NCBI RefSeq assembly: GCF_025143985.1
Contig: NZ_CP083564.1
Span: 2,573,001-2,637,000 of the forward strand
Direction of reading: 5' to 3'
DNA: 64,000 bases
DNA from: Sulfitobacter sp. W027
GTDB lineage: Bacteria > Pseudomonadota > Alphaproteobacteria > Rhodobacterales > Rhodobacteraceae
Position 1 is the first letter of the stretch. The number at the start of each line of letters is the position of its first letter. Of this stretch, positions 8,550-16,721 are shown piece by piece. A model generated the notes under the pieces. The model did no database searches, was not told where the DNA came from, and saw nothing but the letters and a program-made list of their open reading frames with translations. The translations under genes and the position numbers were made by a program.

Positions 8550-9599
8550 ATGTCGACCAATGCCCTTTCCAAAACCCGCAGAAAGCCCATATCGGTGGAG
8601 GATCTGAACGGTCCCACCAAGGCCGCCATCACCTTCCTGTGCCTGGGAGAGCAGACCGGTTCGGAACTTATGCAAAAACTCGGCACCGCCGAGATTGAGC
8701 GCATCACCAGCGCCATGACCCGCCTAGGCCCAATCCCGTCGGAGGTCGTGGAACATGTGCTCCGCGAGTTCACCCAAAAGGTCGTCAGCGGTACCGGTTC
8801 GGTCGTAGGCTCGATCTCAACGGCAGAGTCCATGCTGCGTAAATTCATGCCCGAGGAGCAGGTCACCAGCATTCTGGAAGGGCTCAAGAACAGCGAGCGC
8901 GAAAACGCAATGTGGCGCGGCTTTGGTGCGCTGGATGAGACGGTGATCGCCAATTATCTCAAGGGCGAGCATGATCAGACCGCAGCGGCGATCCTTAACA
9001 ACGTTGAGACCAGTGTGGCGGCCAAAGTGCTGCCCTTGCTGGGACCGGAGCGGATGCAGGACATCGCCGAACGCATGATCGCCATGGAGGCCGTGCCGCT
9101 GCATATGATGCAGCAGATCGAAGAGACGCTGAAGCAGGACATCCTTTCGAACACGATGCACACCAACTCGGTCGAGACACATCAGCGCATGGCGGATCTG
9201 TTCAACCAGTTGGATGTGCAGGCCTTTGAGGAACTCTCCGGCGCGCTGGACGCGCGTATTCCGGATGCATTCCAAGCCATCAAACAGCGCATGTTCGTCT
9301 TTGACGATCTGTTCAAACTGCCCATGCAAGACTTGGCGCAGGTCATGCGCGGGCTGGATGGGGCGACCCTGCCGATGGCAATGCGCGGGGCCAAGAAAGA
9401 GCAGCGCGATCACCTGATGGAATGCCTACCGCAACGCTCGCGCCAGATGCTAATGGATGAAATGGCCGCCACCGGCCCGGTCCGGGGCCGCGATGTGCGC
9501 GCCGCTCAGGCCGCGATGGTGGAATATGCCAAGAGCCTCGCCGATGAAGGCGTGATCGAACTGCCCTCGGCAGCCGATGACGACGAATTCATCGAATAG
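8550..9599 (+). CDS. fliG: FliG, flagellar motor switch protein
   Basis: The 349-residue rotor protein couples stator force to the MS ring. The N-terminal FliF-binding domain (about 20-110), the middle domain with EHDQTAAAILNNV in place of the usual EHPQT motif (about 134-200), and the C-terminal torque domain (about 220-340, with GPVRGRDV) are all present. In the torque helix the usual DDR-S-I-Q segment reads PMQDLAQ and LREVD reads MRGLD, so several conserved charges are replaced. It is the last gene of the fliF operon and converges on a DUF1217 gene with only 6 bases between the stops. Confidence 0.93.
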   Translation: MSTNALSKTRRKPISVEDLNGPTKAAITFLCLGEQTGSELMQKLGTAEIERITSAMTRLGPIPSEVVEHVLREFTQKVVSGTGSVVGSISTAESMLRKFMPEEQVTSILEGLKNSERENAMWRGFGALDETVIANYLKGEHDQTAAAILNNVETSVAAKVLPLLGPERMQDIAERMIAMEAVPLHMMQQIEETLKQDILSNTMHTNSVETHQRMADLFNQLDVQAFEELSGALDARIPDAFQAIKQRMFVFDDLFKLPMQDLAQVMRGLDGATLPMAMRGAKKEQRDHLMECLPQRSRQMLMDEMAATGPVRGRDVRAAQAAMVEYAKSLADEGVIELPSAADDDEFIE

Positions 9600-9605
9600 G
9601 GTGGA

Positions 9606-10439
9606 TCAGCGGTAAATGCTGGAGGCGCTGTAGCCGCCGGTGATCGTGGGGATATTGATGGTGATGGCGGTAAAGCTGCTGCCCTGCCCGATAGAGACGG
9701 CCCCCTGCATCAGGGAAAGAACCGTGCTGGACGCGGATGAAACCCCTTCGACAGCGTCGTAAATAGCTGAGAAACGGGAGACGAGCTTGTCGACCTCAGC
9801 AGGGTCTTTCAGCTTTTCGATGTCGAATTTCTGCTCGAAAAGCGCAATCTGGCGGTCAAGATCGACCTTGATCGCCTCGTTCGGGAGGCCAAGTGCGCGG
9901 CGCATGAATTTGCCCAGATCGGCGTCTTTTAAGACGTCGAGCCAGCTGTTAATTTCTCCGGCCTTTGACTTGAACTCCAGAGCGATGCGGGCACCCTCGT
10001 TATCTTCACCGGCAGAGTTGAGCACGATCCGTTCTTTGAAACGGTCAATAACCTCATCCTGCCAGCCGGTTCTGTTGAAGTTGAAGCTCCGCCCGCCACC
10101 GGGAGCAAAGCCCAAAGTGTCGTACATCTCTTTGATTTTAGGATTGCTAAGGCGGTTCACGAGGGCCGAAGGCTCATCGGAATTGCTTTCAAGCACCTTA
10201 CGGATCATCGCCTTGCCAAAAATTTGATCTTCGAGATCAAAGGCGCGCATGACGAATGTATAGACTTCGGTATCGGCGACAAACTCCTTGGCGGATTTGA
10301 TATCGCCGATCCGTTCTTTAAAGGCTTCAATCTGCCGGGCGTTCAAAGCATCGTTGGCGACGAGGTCGAGCTGTTTGTCACGCGTTGCGTCAAACAGCTT
10401 GACCGCCACCTGTGTGCTCATGCCGCCCAGCGAGATCAT
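9606..10439 (-). CDS. DUF1217 flagellar-cluster protein
   Basis: The product has 277 residues. It contains two similar helical blocks, near residues 45-115 (AKEFVADTEVYTFVMRAFDL ... NPKIKEMYDTLGF) and near 165-215 (SWLDVLKDADLGKFMRRALG), which is how DUF1217 proteins look; they are found almost only in alphaproteobacterial flagellar loci and their role is unknown. The C-terminal 45 residues are rich in S, T, G and I and resemble the ends of axial or secreted proteins. The gene overlaps flbT by 4 bases and belongs to the leftward flaF-flbT-DUF1217 unit. A role in filament or hook assembly is only an inference. Confidence 0.75.
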   Translation of the reverse strand: MISLGGMSTQVAVKLFDATRDKQLDLVANDALNARQIEAFKERIGDIKSAKEFVADTEVYTFVMRAFDLEDQIFGKAMIRKVLESNSDEPSALVNRLSNPKIKEMYDTLGFAPGGGRSFNFNRTGWQDEVIDRFKERIVLNSAGEDNEGARIALEFKSKAGEINSWLDVLKDADLGKFMRRALGLPNEAIKVDLDRQIALFEQKFDIEKLKDPAEVDKLVSRFSAIYDAVEGVSSASSTVLSLMQGAVSIGQGSSFTAITINIPTITGGYSASSIYR

Positions 10440-10861
10440 GCGTGCGCAGCCTCATGGCTTGGCGCCGGGGCGATGGGGCGCAGCTGCATCAACTCGGTTT
10501 CGTATTTCAAAACCGCGCGCAATTCGCTCATAGCTTTGTAGAAGTCGGCCATGGAGACGAAGTTTGCCGCTTCCATGATCCGGCTGCGCATCTCAGCGCC
10601 AAAGCAGCAGGCAAGATCGGCCAGGCCCTGCTGAATCATTGGCAAGATTTGATCGCGGGTATCGGGACGGATCAGCGCCGTTTGCACCAAGAAATAGACC
10701 TTGGAGACGGGCGTGGATTCCGCATCCGGCTTCAACAGATCGGATTCGCGCACGATGTCGGCGCGGTTTTCGACCGTCAGCGCTTGGCGGCGGTCACCGT
10801 TGCGGATGACACAGCCATTCACGACAACGCGTTCACGGGGGCGAAGGGTGAGTTTCAGCAT
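10436..10861 (-). CDS. flbT: FlbT, flagellin post-transcriptional regulator
   Basis: The 141-residue protein starts with LKLTLRPRERVVVNGCVI and the following DILKP-like segment, clear FlbT features. In Caulobacter FlbT binds the 5' untranslated region of flagellin mRNA and destabilises it when the hook is incomplete. A strong ribosome-binding site (AAGGAGGTGTGAG before ATG) lies within the end of flaF, whose stop is one base away. The flagellin gene is the next transcription unit upstream, so target and regulator sit together. Confidence 0.93.
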   Translation of the reverse strand: MLKLTLRPRERVVVNGCVIRNGDRRQALTVENRADIVRESDLLKPDAESTPVSKVYFLVQTALIRPDTRDQILPMIQQGLADLACCFGAEMRSRIMEAANFVSMADFYKAMSELRAVLKYETELMQLRPIAPAPSHEAAHA

Positions 10862-10862
10862 C

Positions 10863-11267
10863 TCACACCTCCTTCATCTGAGGTGCGGCCTGCCCGGCCA
10901 GACCGGCGGCGATATTGCCGTTGATCTCAACCAGACCGGCCAGACGCCCCTCGCCAGCCATCAGCGCGGTACTGTGACGGTCCACCCAAAGTGCGATGGA
11001 AATGAGCGAAGCTTTCAGCCCGTCGGGCATCTTGTTTTCCGGCTCAGACAGGTCATGGCGCAGGGCTGACCAGAACCGTTGATTTTCGTAAATTGCGTCG
11101 CGCAGACCGGAGGCGAGGATGTTCAACCGCTCGCTCTTGCTCTCAGTCGCATCAAAGCCTTGGCCCTTCTCGGCAAGGTCATGTGTGACGCGGCTTAGGA
11201 TGCGGCGCTCGATCTGCCGCGGGGTTTCGCTGTCGCGAATGGTTCGTTTGTATGCTGCCAGCCCCAT
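10863..11267 (-). CDS. flaF: FlaF, flagellin synthesis and secretion regulator
   Basis: The protein has 134 residues, all helical, with the family segments AAYKRT near the start, ETPRQIERRILSRVT, NQRFWSALRHDLS and ALWVDRHSTALM. FlaF is required for flagellin production and acts with FlbT; in related bacteria it behaves as a flagellin chaperone. The ATG is preceded by AAGGAAG at a suitable distance. It lies 105 bases downstream of the flagellin stop, behind two hairpins, and so may be either read through from flagellin or have its own start. Confidence 0.92.
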   Translation of the reverse strand: MGLAAYKRTIRDSETPRQIERRILSRVTHDLAEKGQGFDATESKSERLNILASGLRDAIYENQRFWSALRHDLSEPENKMPDGLKASLISIALWVDRHSTALMAGEGRLAGLVEINGNIAAGLAGQAAPQMKEV

Positions 11268-11302
11268 AGGAATTCTTCCTTGTTTTTATATATTGCTGCC
11301 TG

Positions 11303-11328
11303 CCAACCGCAAATTCTGAGGCGGTTGG
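11303..11328. terminator. Hairpin between flagellin and flaF (second of two)
   Basis: CCAACCGC at 11303-11310 pairs perfectly with GCGGTTGG at 11321-11328 around a 10-base loop. On the minus strand the sequence after it is AT-rich (ATATATAAAAAC) but not a T-run. Together with the adjacent hairpin it probably ends or attenuates flagellin transcription. Confidence 0.55.
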
Positions 11329-11330
11329 AC

Positions 11331-11359
11331 CGGGGCCAAAGCGCTAGGCTCTGGCCCCG
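11331..11359. terminator. Hairpin downstream of flagellin (first of two)
   Basis: CGGGGCCA at 11331-11338 pairs perfectly with TGGCCCCG at 11352-11359 around a 13-base loop, starting 14 bases after the flagellin stop on the minus strand. It may act as a terminator or as a 3' stabiliser of the abundant flagellin mRNA. Confidence 0.55.
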
Positions 11360-11372
11360 AAAACCCTAATCC

Positions 11373-12314
11373 TTAACGGAACAGGCTCAGGATGTTCTGC
11401 GGTGCCTGGTTGGCGATCGACAGGGACTGCGATGCCAGCTGCTGCTGAACCTGAAGCGCCTGAAGACGGGCGGCTTCTTCTTCCATATTGGCGTCAACCA
11501 TCGCGCCAACACCGGTGTCGAGGTTATCGGAGAGCTTAGTCAGGAATTCCTGCTGACGCTCGATCGACTTTTCGGCCTGACCCAGAGTTGTAGCGGCACT
11601 AACGGAAGCAGTTTTGGCTTCATCGGCCTCCGTCAGCACTTGCGCAAGGAAAGCTTCACCGGTGGTGGCGTTGCCCGCGTTCGTCGCAAAACCTGACGCA
11701 ATCAGGGCAAATTGCTCGCGCTGACCGTTCAGGTCAACCGGGGAGACGCTGATCTTAGTCGTGCTCAAAGCGCCATCAGAATCACGGCTGATGCCGCTTA
11801 CGACTTGACGCGGGGCTTTCGCGCCGCTGGTGCCGTCCGTGATCACACCAGTTGCAGCATCGATCGTTGATGGGGCCGCCGCGGACCCGTCCGTTGCTGT
11901 GCCCTCTGCGTTGACCAAGTCGTCGCCGTTAAATGTCGACTGCGAAATGATCGCTGTCATATCGGCCACAAGACGGGTCAGGTCGGCTTCGATTTCGGTC
12001 AGACCCCCCTTGTTTTCTTGGGCGAATGCAACCTTGTCACGGAATTCCGAAGCAAGCTCGGAGAACTGCTCAGCGCCAAGGCGCGCAGTCGCGACAGAGT
12101 TCTTGGTCAGCGTCAGGCTCTCATTCACGGCTTTGGTCATGCCGCTGTCGCCCTTCAGGGTTTCGGAAATCGCAAAGTATGCCGCATTGTCCTTACCGGA
12201 AGAAACTTTAAGGCCAGTCGAGATACGGTCTTGGGTTGTACCAAGGTTCGAATTGACGTTCCGCAAAGTTGCGAGAGCGTTCATTGCGGAGGCGTTTGTG
12301 TTGATCGAAGACAT
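11373..12314 (-). CDS. fliC: Flagellin
   Basis: The 313-residue filament protein has the conserved N-terminal D0/D1 region (SSINTNASAMNALATLRNVN, then QDRISTGLKVSSGKDNAAYFAIS) and the C-terminal D1/D0 region (EEAARLQALQVQQQLASQSL, ending NQAPQNILSLFR). The middle, about residues 130-220, is variable and rich in A, D, G, S and T and would form the surface of the filament. It is a single transcription unit between flgN and flaF and is the only flagellin gene in the window. Expression is likely under FlbT/FlaF post-transcriptional control. Confidence 0.95.
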   Translation of the reverse strand: MSSINTNASAMNALATLRNVNSNLGTTQDRISTGLKVSSGKDNAAYFAISETLKGDSGMTKAVNESLTLTKNSVATARLGAEQFSELASEFRDKVAFAQENKGGLTEIEADLTRLVADMTAIISQSTFNGDDLVNAEGTATDGSAAAPSTIDAATGVITDGTSGAKAPRQVVSGISRDSDGALSTTKISVSPVDLNGQREQFALIASGFATNAGNATTGEAFLAQVLTEADEAKTASVSAATTLGQAEKSIERQQEFLTKLSDNLDTGVGAMVDANMEEEAARLQALQVQQQLASQSLSIANQAPQNILSLFR

Positions 12315-12421
12315 GTTCTTATTCCAGACTATTCTAGTTCGTTATGTCGTCTTTCTGACAACTGCGGGGCGAACCCGCTTGATTACGTTTTTACGTGAAA
12401 AACTGGCAACATTGAGGCAAT
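12315..12421 (-). promoter_or_regulatory. Flagellin promoter and 5' leader region
   Basis: This 107-base gap lies between the flagellin start and the flgN stop and must hold the flagellin promoter and leader. On the minus strand the part nearest the start contains GAATAGTCTGGAATAAGAAC, a relative of the AAGAATAA element seen at other flagellar starts. I do not recognise a definite -35/-10 pair. By analogy with Caulobacter, the leader would be the target of FlbT. Confidence 0.4.
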
Positions 12422-12799
12422 TCAGAAACTTTTGTCCACCGTTGTCATCAGTGTTGCGCGGTTGTCACGTTTAGCACCGCTTCGGCCGTAAATACCTGCA
12501 ATGCTGTGCTTTTCCCGGATTCCGGAAACTTCATTGATCATCTCTGCCGTGGCTTGGCGGGCCAATTGCAGGTGGTGATGATCGCGCGCAATCAGAACTT
12601 TTAGATCGCGCAATTTATCTTTGCTGACCGCTTCGGGGTCGTGGCTGAGTTGCTCTTCCAACACGGCGGTGAGTCGGGCTTTTTCGCTGGCAAACTCGAC
12701 CAATTGATTGAACGCCCCCCCCTCGACCGCGGCGATTTCGCGGCGCAGCAGATTGCCCAATGCATCCACGGCGGCGAGTGCTTTGCGCGGATCGCTCAT
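12422..12799 (-). CDS. flgN: FlgN-like flagellar export chaperone
   Basis: The product has 125 residues and is almost entirely helical, with no membrane segment. Its size, helical character (ALAAVDALGNLLRREIAAVEGG, EKARLTAVLEEQL, then a helix with ARDHHHLQLARQATAEMI) and its position at the end of the flgE-flgK-flgL-flgI-flgJ operon fit FlgN, the chaperone for the hook-filament junction proteins FlgK and FlgL, both encoded in this operon. FlgN sequences diverge strongly, so the name is an inference from architecture and context. It overlaps flgJ by 4 bases. Confidence 0.6.
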   Translation of the reverse strand: MSDPRKALAAVDALGNLLRREIAAVEGGAFNQLVEFASEKARLTAVLEEQLSHDPEAVSKDKLRDLKVLIARDHHHLQLARQATAEMINEVSGIREKHSIAGIYGRSGAKRDNRATLMTTVDKSF

Positions 12800-13098
12800 C
12801 GGTTGGCCCCCGTTTGATAGCGCTGCATCGCGGTTTCAATGCTGCGGGCAATTCCGGTGCTGTTCTGCTCGGCGATGCTTTCGCCGATCGCGTTGGACAG
12901 AAAGCTGCGCCAAGTCTCCTCGGCATGGCCACCACCGAAGCTGCCGATGTCCACGGTCGAGAGCATTTCATCGACCATCTGGCCGAGGAACATCGCCTCA
13001 AACTCTTTCGCCGATTCGGCTGTAACTGCATCGGCCTGCGTTGGTGCAGCTTTGGCCGACGGGGTTGGCGCGGGGATTGGGAAAGACGGAAATTCCAT
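12796..13098 (-). CDS. flgJ: FlgJ-type rod-binding protein (no muramidase domain)
   Basis: The chosen ATG at 13098 has a good ribosome-binding site (AAGGGGCAGG) and gives 100 residues; a longer open frame to 13188 would run into flgI. The core (AKEFEAMFLGQMVDEMLSTV, then GHAEETWRSFLSNAIGESIA) is the rod-binding domain of FlgJ, which caps the growing rod. The peptidoglycan hydrolase domain found in enterobacterial FlgJ is absent, as is usual in alphaproteobacteria, so another enzyme must open the cell wall. Confidence 0.85.
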   Translation of the reverse strand: MEFPSFPIPAPTPSAKAAPTQADAVTAESAKEFEAMFLGQMVDEMLSTVDIGSFGGGHAEETWRSFLSNAIGESIAEQNSTGIARSIETAMQRYQTGANR

Positions 13099-13108
13099 GA
13101 CCTGCCCC

Positions 13109-14209
13109 TTAAATAATCTCAAGGTCAGCGTGCAAAGCGCCCGCCGCCTTGATGGCTTGAAGGATGGAAATCGTCTCGGTTGCGCCAACGCCGATGGCGT
13201 TTAGCCCATCGACCAGACGTTGCAGACTGACCGACCCGTCGATGACGGCGAATTTCGCGTCTTTCTTTTCGACGCCGACCGAGGAGTTCGGCACCACCAC
13301 GGTGGTCCCGCCGATCGACAGTGATTCAGGTTGGCTAACGTTGAAATCATCGCGGACCGTGACCGTCAGACCGCCTTGGCTGACCGCGACGCGGTCGATA
13401 CGGACATTCGCGCCGATGACGATGGTGCCGGAGCGTGCGTCGATCACCACTTTGGCGACCTGATCCGGCTGAACTTGCAGCGGCTCGATCAGGGCCATGG
13501 TCTCCATCAATGATCCCTTGCCATAGGCGGATACGGTGATGGTGCGCGAATCGATGGCGGTGGCGACCGGGCCCATGGCTTGGTTAATTGCCGCTTCGAC
13601 CCGCTGCGCGGTGACGAAATCGGCGTTGCGCAGGGCCAGTTTGATGCTGGTCATCTCGCTGAAATCAAAGTCGACCTCACGCTCGACGATGGCACCGTTG
13701 TCGATCCGTGCGCCTGTCGGCACGCCTTCGACGATGGAGGCGTTCAGCCCTTGCGCCGCGAAACCGGCGACGGCAATCGGACCTTGAGCGACGGCGTAGA
13801 TCTCGCCATCGGCGGCGGTCAGGGGGGTCACGATCAAGGTGCCGCCGCGCAGGGACGAGGCATCGCCCAGGGAGGACACGACCACGTCAATGGTGCTGCC
13901 CATCCGCGCGAAAGGCGGCAGGGACGCGGTGACCATGACGGCGGCGGTGTTGGCCGTGCGCATCTGGTCTTCGGTCAGGTTGCCGATGCCGAGCCGCTCT
14001 AGCATGCCTTCGATGGCGCGTTCGGTGAAAGGCGCATTGCGCAGGCTGTCGCCCGTGCCGTTCAGCCCCACGACCAGACCGTAGCCGACCAATTGGTTCG
14101 ACCGCACGCCTTCGACGGTAACGATATCCTTGATCCGCACCTGTGCAGCCGCCGGCGCGGCAAGCGCGAAGGTGAGGCCGATCAGCAGGAGTTTAAACAA
14201 GGCGTTCAT
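13109..14209 (-). CDS. flgI: FlgI, flagellar P-ring protein
   Basis: The 366-residue protein has a signal peptide (about residues 1-22, ending APAAA) and the signature VRIKDIVTVEGVRSNQLVGYG followed by GLVVGLNGTGDS. FlgI forms the periplasmic P ring around the rod in the peptidoglycan layer. Length is normal and the whole family profile, including the C-terminal VDGLNAIGVGATETISILQAI, is visible. It is fourth in the leftward flgE operon. The partner FlgH (L ring) is encoded at 22173-22943. Confidence 0.96.
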   Translation of the reverse strand: MNALFKLLLIGLTFALAAPAAAQVRIKDIVTVEGVRSNQLVGYGLVVGLNGTGDSLRNAPFTERAIEGMLERLGIGNLTEDQMRTANTAAVMVTASLPPFARMGSTIDVVVSSLGDASSLRGGTLIVTPLTAADGEIYAVAQGPIAVAGFAAQGLNASIVEGVPTGARIDNGAIVEREVDFDFSEMTSIKLALRNADFVTAQRVEAAINQAMGPVATAIDSRTITVSAYGKGSLMETMALIEPLQVQPDQVAKVVIDARSGTIVIGANVRIDRVAVSQGGLTVTVRDDFNVSQPESLSIGGTTVVVPNSSVGVEKKDAKFAVIDGSVSLQRLVDGLNAIGVGATETISILQAIKAAGALHADLEII

Positions 14210-14224
14210 GGGGGGCGGTTCCGG

Positions 14225-15286
14225 TTAAAGGTAGTTCAAGAAAGACAGACGCGAGAGGCGGGCGGTGACGGCAAAGCTGGAATCGAGTTGGTTCTGCAAT
14301 TGGGTTAACCGAGTGGCCGCGTCGTATTGATCAACGCCTTCTAGGTTCATGACCTCTCCGTCGAGAAAGAGCGCCCGGCTTTCTTGGGCCGAGATCGTAT
14401 CAGCCAGTTGCCCACGCTTCAGGCCGGTCTGGGTTTCGAGATCAGTCAGCCCTTCGAGCCCCGCGCCGATGGCGCTTCGGGCTTCGGTCAGCCAAGCATC
14501 GCGAGCGGCCTCATCAGGGATATCACTGGGGTTAAACGCGCTTAGCATAGCCAGCCCGCGCATCAGATCGCGGATCGCAGGATCATTGGCCTGCGCGCTT
14601 TGGGTTAGGGTCTGGGTCTCAGACGTGCGCGAAGTCAGCGGCGGATTGCCCGTGGGCGCACCGTTGTAGAAAGTAGTCTCAAAATTATGGTTAGGATTGG
14701 CGGAGGTGTCACTAAAACCTGCTTTGAGATCAGCGATCGCGCGCTGCACATCCGCCAAATTTGTCGGCGTTCCGCCGATCATCTGATCAACCGCCGCTGC
14801 CGGGGTTTGCCCAGTTCTAGGGTTGATCTCGTCCCAAGCTTGCAAAGGGTTCGTATCGCTGCGCGTGCCCGACATGAGAAAGCCCGAACTGTCGCTGACA
14901 GCCGCACGCTCCAGAACCCGGTCCAGCGCCGAGCGGGCCGCCTGCGACAGATAGCTCGCCGAGAGCCCTCCGGCGTTATCCGAGGTGAAGGCCTGCTCAA
15001 GCACGTTCTGCCCCACATCGCGCATCGCGCCAAGCGAGGTTTCCACCGCGAGGAAGCGCCGATCCAGCAGTGCGTTGGAGGTTAGGAAACCGTCATTGCG
15101 GGTGATCTGCATCCGGATGGCAATGGCATCGGCAGAGCGATGGCCCAGATCGTCATAAGGGTTGGCCTTGAGCCCGGTTGTGACCTCTTTGGACACGTCC
15201 GAAATCTCGGCAGCGAGGCGGCTGGTCTGCTCGCGCTGGCGCAGGCTTTGCAGGGCGGTGGAAACGGTGCGGGAAATCTCAGTCAT
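14225..15286 (-). CDS. flgL: FlgL, hook-filament junction protein
   Basis: The product has 353 residues with flagellin-like ends: an N-terminal helical region (ISRTVSTALQSLRQREQTSR, then EVTTGLKANPYDDLGHRSADA) and a C-terminal helix ending RLTQLQNQLDSSFAVTARLSRLSFLNYL. These are the D0/D1 helices of FlgL, also called HAP3, which joins hook and filament. The gene begins 8 bases after the flgK stop. It is longer than enterobacterial FlgL and ends in a hydrophobic segment, a common alphaproteobacterial form. Confidence 0.88.
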   Translation of the reverse strand: MTEISRTVSTALQSLRQREQTSRLAAEISDVSKEVTTGLKANPYDDLGHRSADAIAIRMQITRNDGFLTSNALLDRRFLAVETSLGAMRDVGQNVLEQAFTSDNAGGLSASYLSQAARSALDRVLERAAVSDSSGFLMSGTRSDTNPLQAWDEINPRTGQTPAAAVDQMIGGTPTNLADVQRAIADLKAGFSDTSANPNHNFETTFYNGAPTGNPPLTSRTSETQTLTQSAQANDPAIRDLMRGLAMLSAFNPSDIPDEAARDAWLTEARSAIGAGLEGLTDLETQTGLKRGQLADTISAQESRALFLDGEVMNLEGVDQYDAATRLTQLQNQLDSSFAVTARLSRLSFLNYL

Positions 15287-15293
15287 GTTATCC

Positions 15294-16709
15294 TCACACG
15301 CTGGCCAACAGGGTATCGAGCATATCGCTCAGGCTGCTCAGCACTTGCGAGTTGGCACCATAAGCCTGTTCGATCTCCAGAAGCTTTTGCAACTCGGTGT
15401 CGACGTTGACACCCTCCAAACTGCTGCGGTTGTCCTCAAATGTGATAAGACGTACGCGGGCGGTCTCGGCCCGGGCATCTGCGCCGACGCGCAGGGTGTT
15501 CTGCTGGCCGACCATGTCAGCCGCGAAGTCGCCTAGACGTGCGTTGCTGCTGAGGCCGGTGGCCGCGTCAAAGGTGAAACCCGTTTCCAGAATATCCACG
15601 AAAGCGTTCAACTGCGTCGTATCGCCCGGCTCTCCGGGGGTGGTGGCCCCGGCCCCGTCGCGCAAACGCCAAAGCGCGCCGCCCTTATCGGGCTGCACAC
15701 TGTTGTTGATAGAAAGCCGCCCGGCCAGCCCGTCCAACTGTGCCGCATCAAATGCGCCACCCGCATCGGTGAAAAGCCCCGGTTGCCCTGCCCCGACCGA
15801 GGCGTCAGCGATCTCAAAACTTTGCACCAGCCCGCGCGCCAGTTCGTCCAGCTGCAGCTTCATCTGCGGCAGATCATTGGCGATCAACCCACTTAGTCCG
15901 GCAAGACGTCCGCTGTCAGACCCGCGTGCGGTGACGCGGCCCGGTGTGATGTCGACATTTCCAGCCATCAGCGTGCCGGTTTCACGATTGGCAGTCAGCC
16001 GCACAGCGGTATCGCCATGCACCAACTCGGTGCCACCAGTGGTGTGCAGGGTCAGCGATCCGTCCGATTCCCAGCGGCTTTGGAAATCCATCTGCGAGCC
16101 CAAAGCATCAAGGCGGCGGTTCATCTCATCCATCAGCCCGCCGGTGCCGGTCGCGTCGGAGCCGGCAGTGCGCAGGCGTTCGTTCAGCTCGGCAATATCG
16201 GCCAGCGCGGCGTTCACCTCGGCGACGCTCGTGGTGAAACTGTCCCCGGCCTGCACGCGGCTGGCCTCAAGCCCGATGGCGGCCTGATTGATGCTGCCTA
16301 CCAAGGTCTCAGTCCGCGACAGCAGGTCATTCTGTGCGGCGGGATCGGAGGGGTTGTTAGCCAAGAGATCAAGGCCAGCCTGAAACTCGGCCAGACGGGC
16401 GGCGGGGGAAACCTCATCGCCGGGCTCACCCAGAGTGATCAGATAGCTTCTGAGGATCTCTCCGGTCACCGAAGCTTGGCCCAGTTCTGCCGAGGCGTTG
16501 CGCGACATGCCCGCAAGACGCTCATCTACCTGTCGCGCGATACGCAACTCGACCGCCCCGCCCTTCCCGCTGGTCGTTACCTGCGCGGCTTCGCGGCGGG
16601 CGTAGCCTTCGGTCTGCGCGTTGGCAATGTTGCCCGCAACAAGGCTGGCACGACCTTCCGTCGTGCTCAGACCGCTGCGGGCAATGTTAAAGGCAGAGGA
16701 GATGCTCAT
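15294..16709 (-). CDS. flgK: FlgK, hook-filament junction protein
   Basis: The 471-residue protein starts with SISSAFNIARSGLSTTEGRASLVAGNIANAQTEGYARRE, a typical flagellar axial N-terminus with the N-I-A-N motif, and ends with VNVDTELQKLLEIEQAYGANSQVLSSLSDMLDTLLAS, the FlgK C-terminus. FlgK, also called HAP1, is the first junction layer above the hook. It follows flgE after 12 bases and precedes flgL. The ORF is a little shorter than enterobacterial FlgK. Confidence 0.93.
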   Translation of the reverse strand: MSISSAFNIARSGLSTTEGRASLVAGNIANAQTEGYARREAAQVTTSGKGGAVELRIARQVDERLAGMSRNASAELGQASVTGEILRSYLITLGEPGDEVSPAARLAEFQAGLDLLANNPSDPAAQNDLLSRTETLVGSINQAAIGLEASRVQAGDSFTTSVAEVNAALADIAELNERLRTAGSDATGTGGLMDEMNRRLDALGSQMDFQSRWESDGSLTLHTTGGTELVHGDTAVRLTANRETGTLMAGNVDITPGRVTARGSDSGRLAGLSGLIANDLPQMKLQLDELARGLVQSFEIADASVGAGQPGLFTDAGGAFDAAQLDGLAGRLSINNSVQPDKGGALWRLRDGAGATTPGEPGDTTQLNAFVDILETGFTFDAATGLSSNARLGDFAADMVGQQNTLRVGADARAETARVRLITFEDNRSSLEGVNVDTELQKLLEIEQAYGANSQVLSSLSDMLDTLLASV

Positions 16710-16721
16710 TCATATACCGGA

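Noticed and set aside
13099..13188. Longer N-terminus for the FlgJ-type protein
   Set aside because: It would overlap flgI and lacks a ribosome-binding site, while the ATG at 13098 has AAGGGG upstream.
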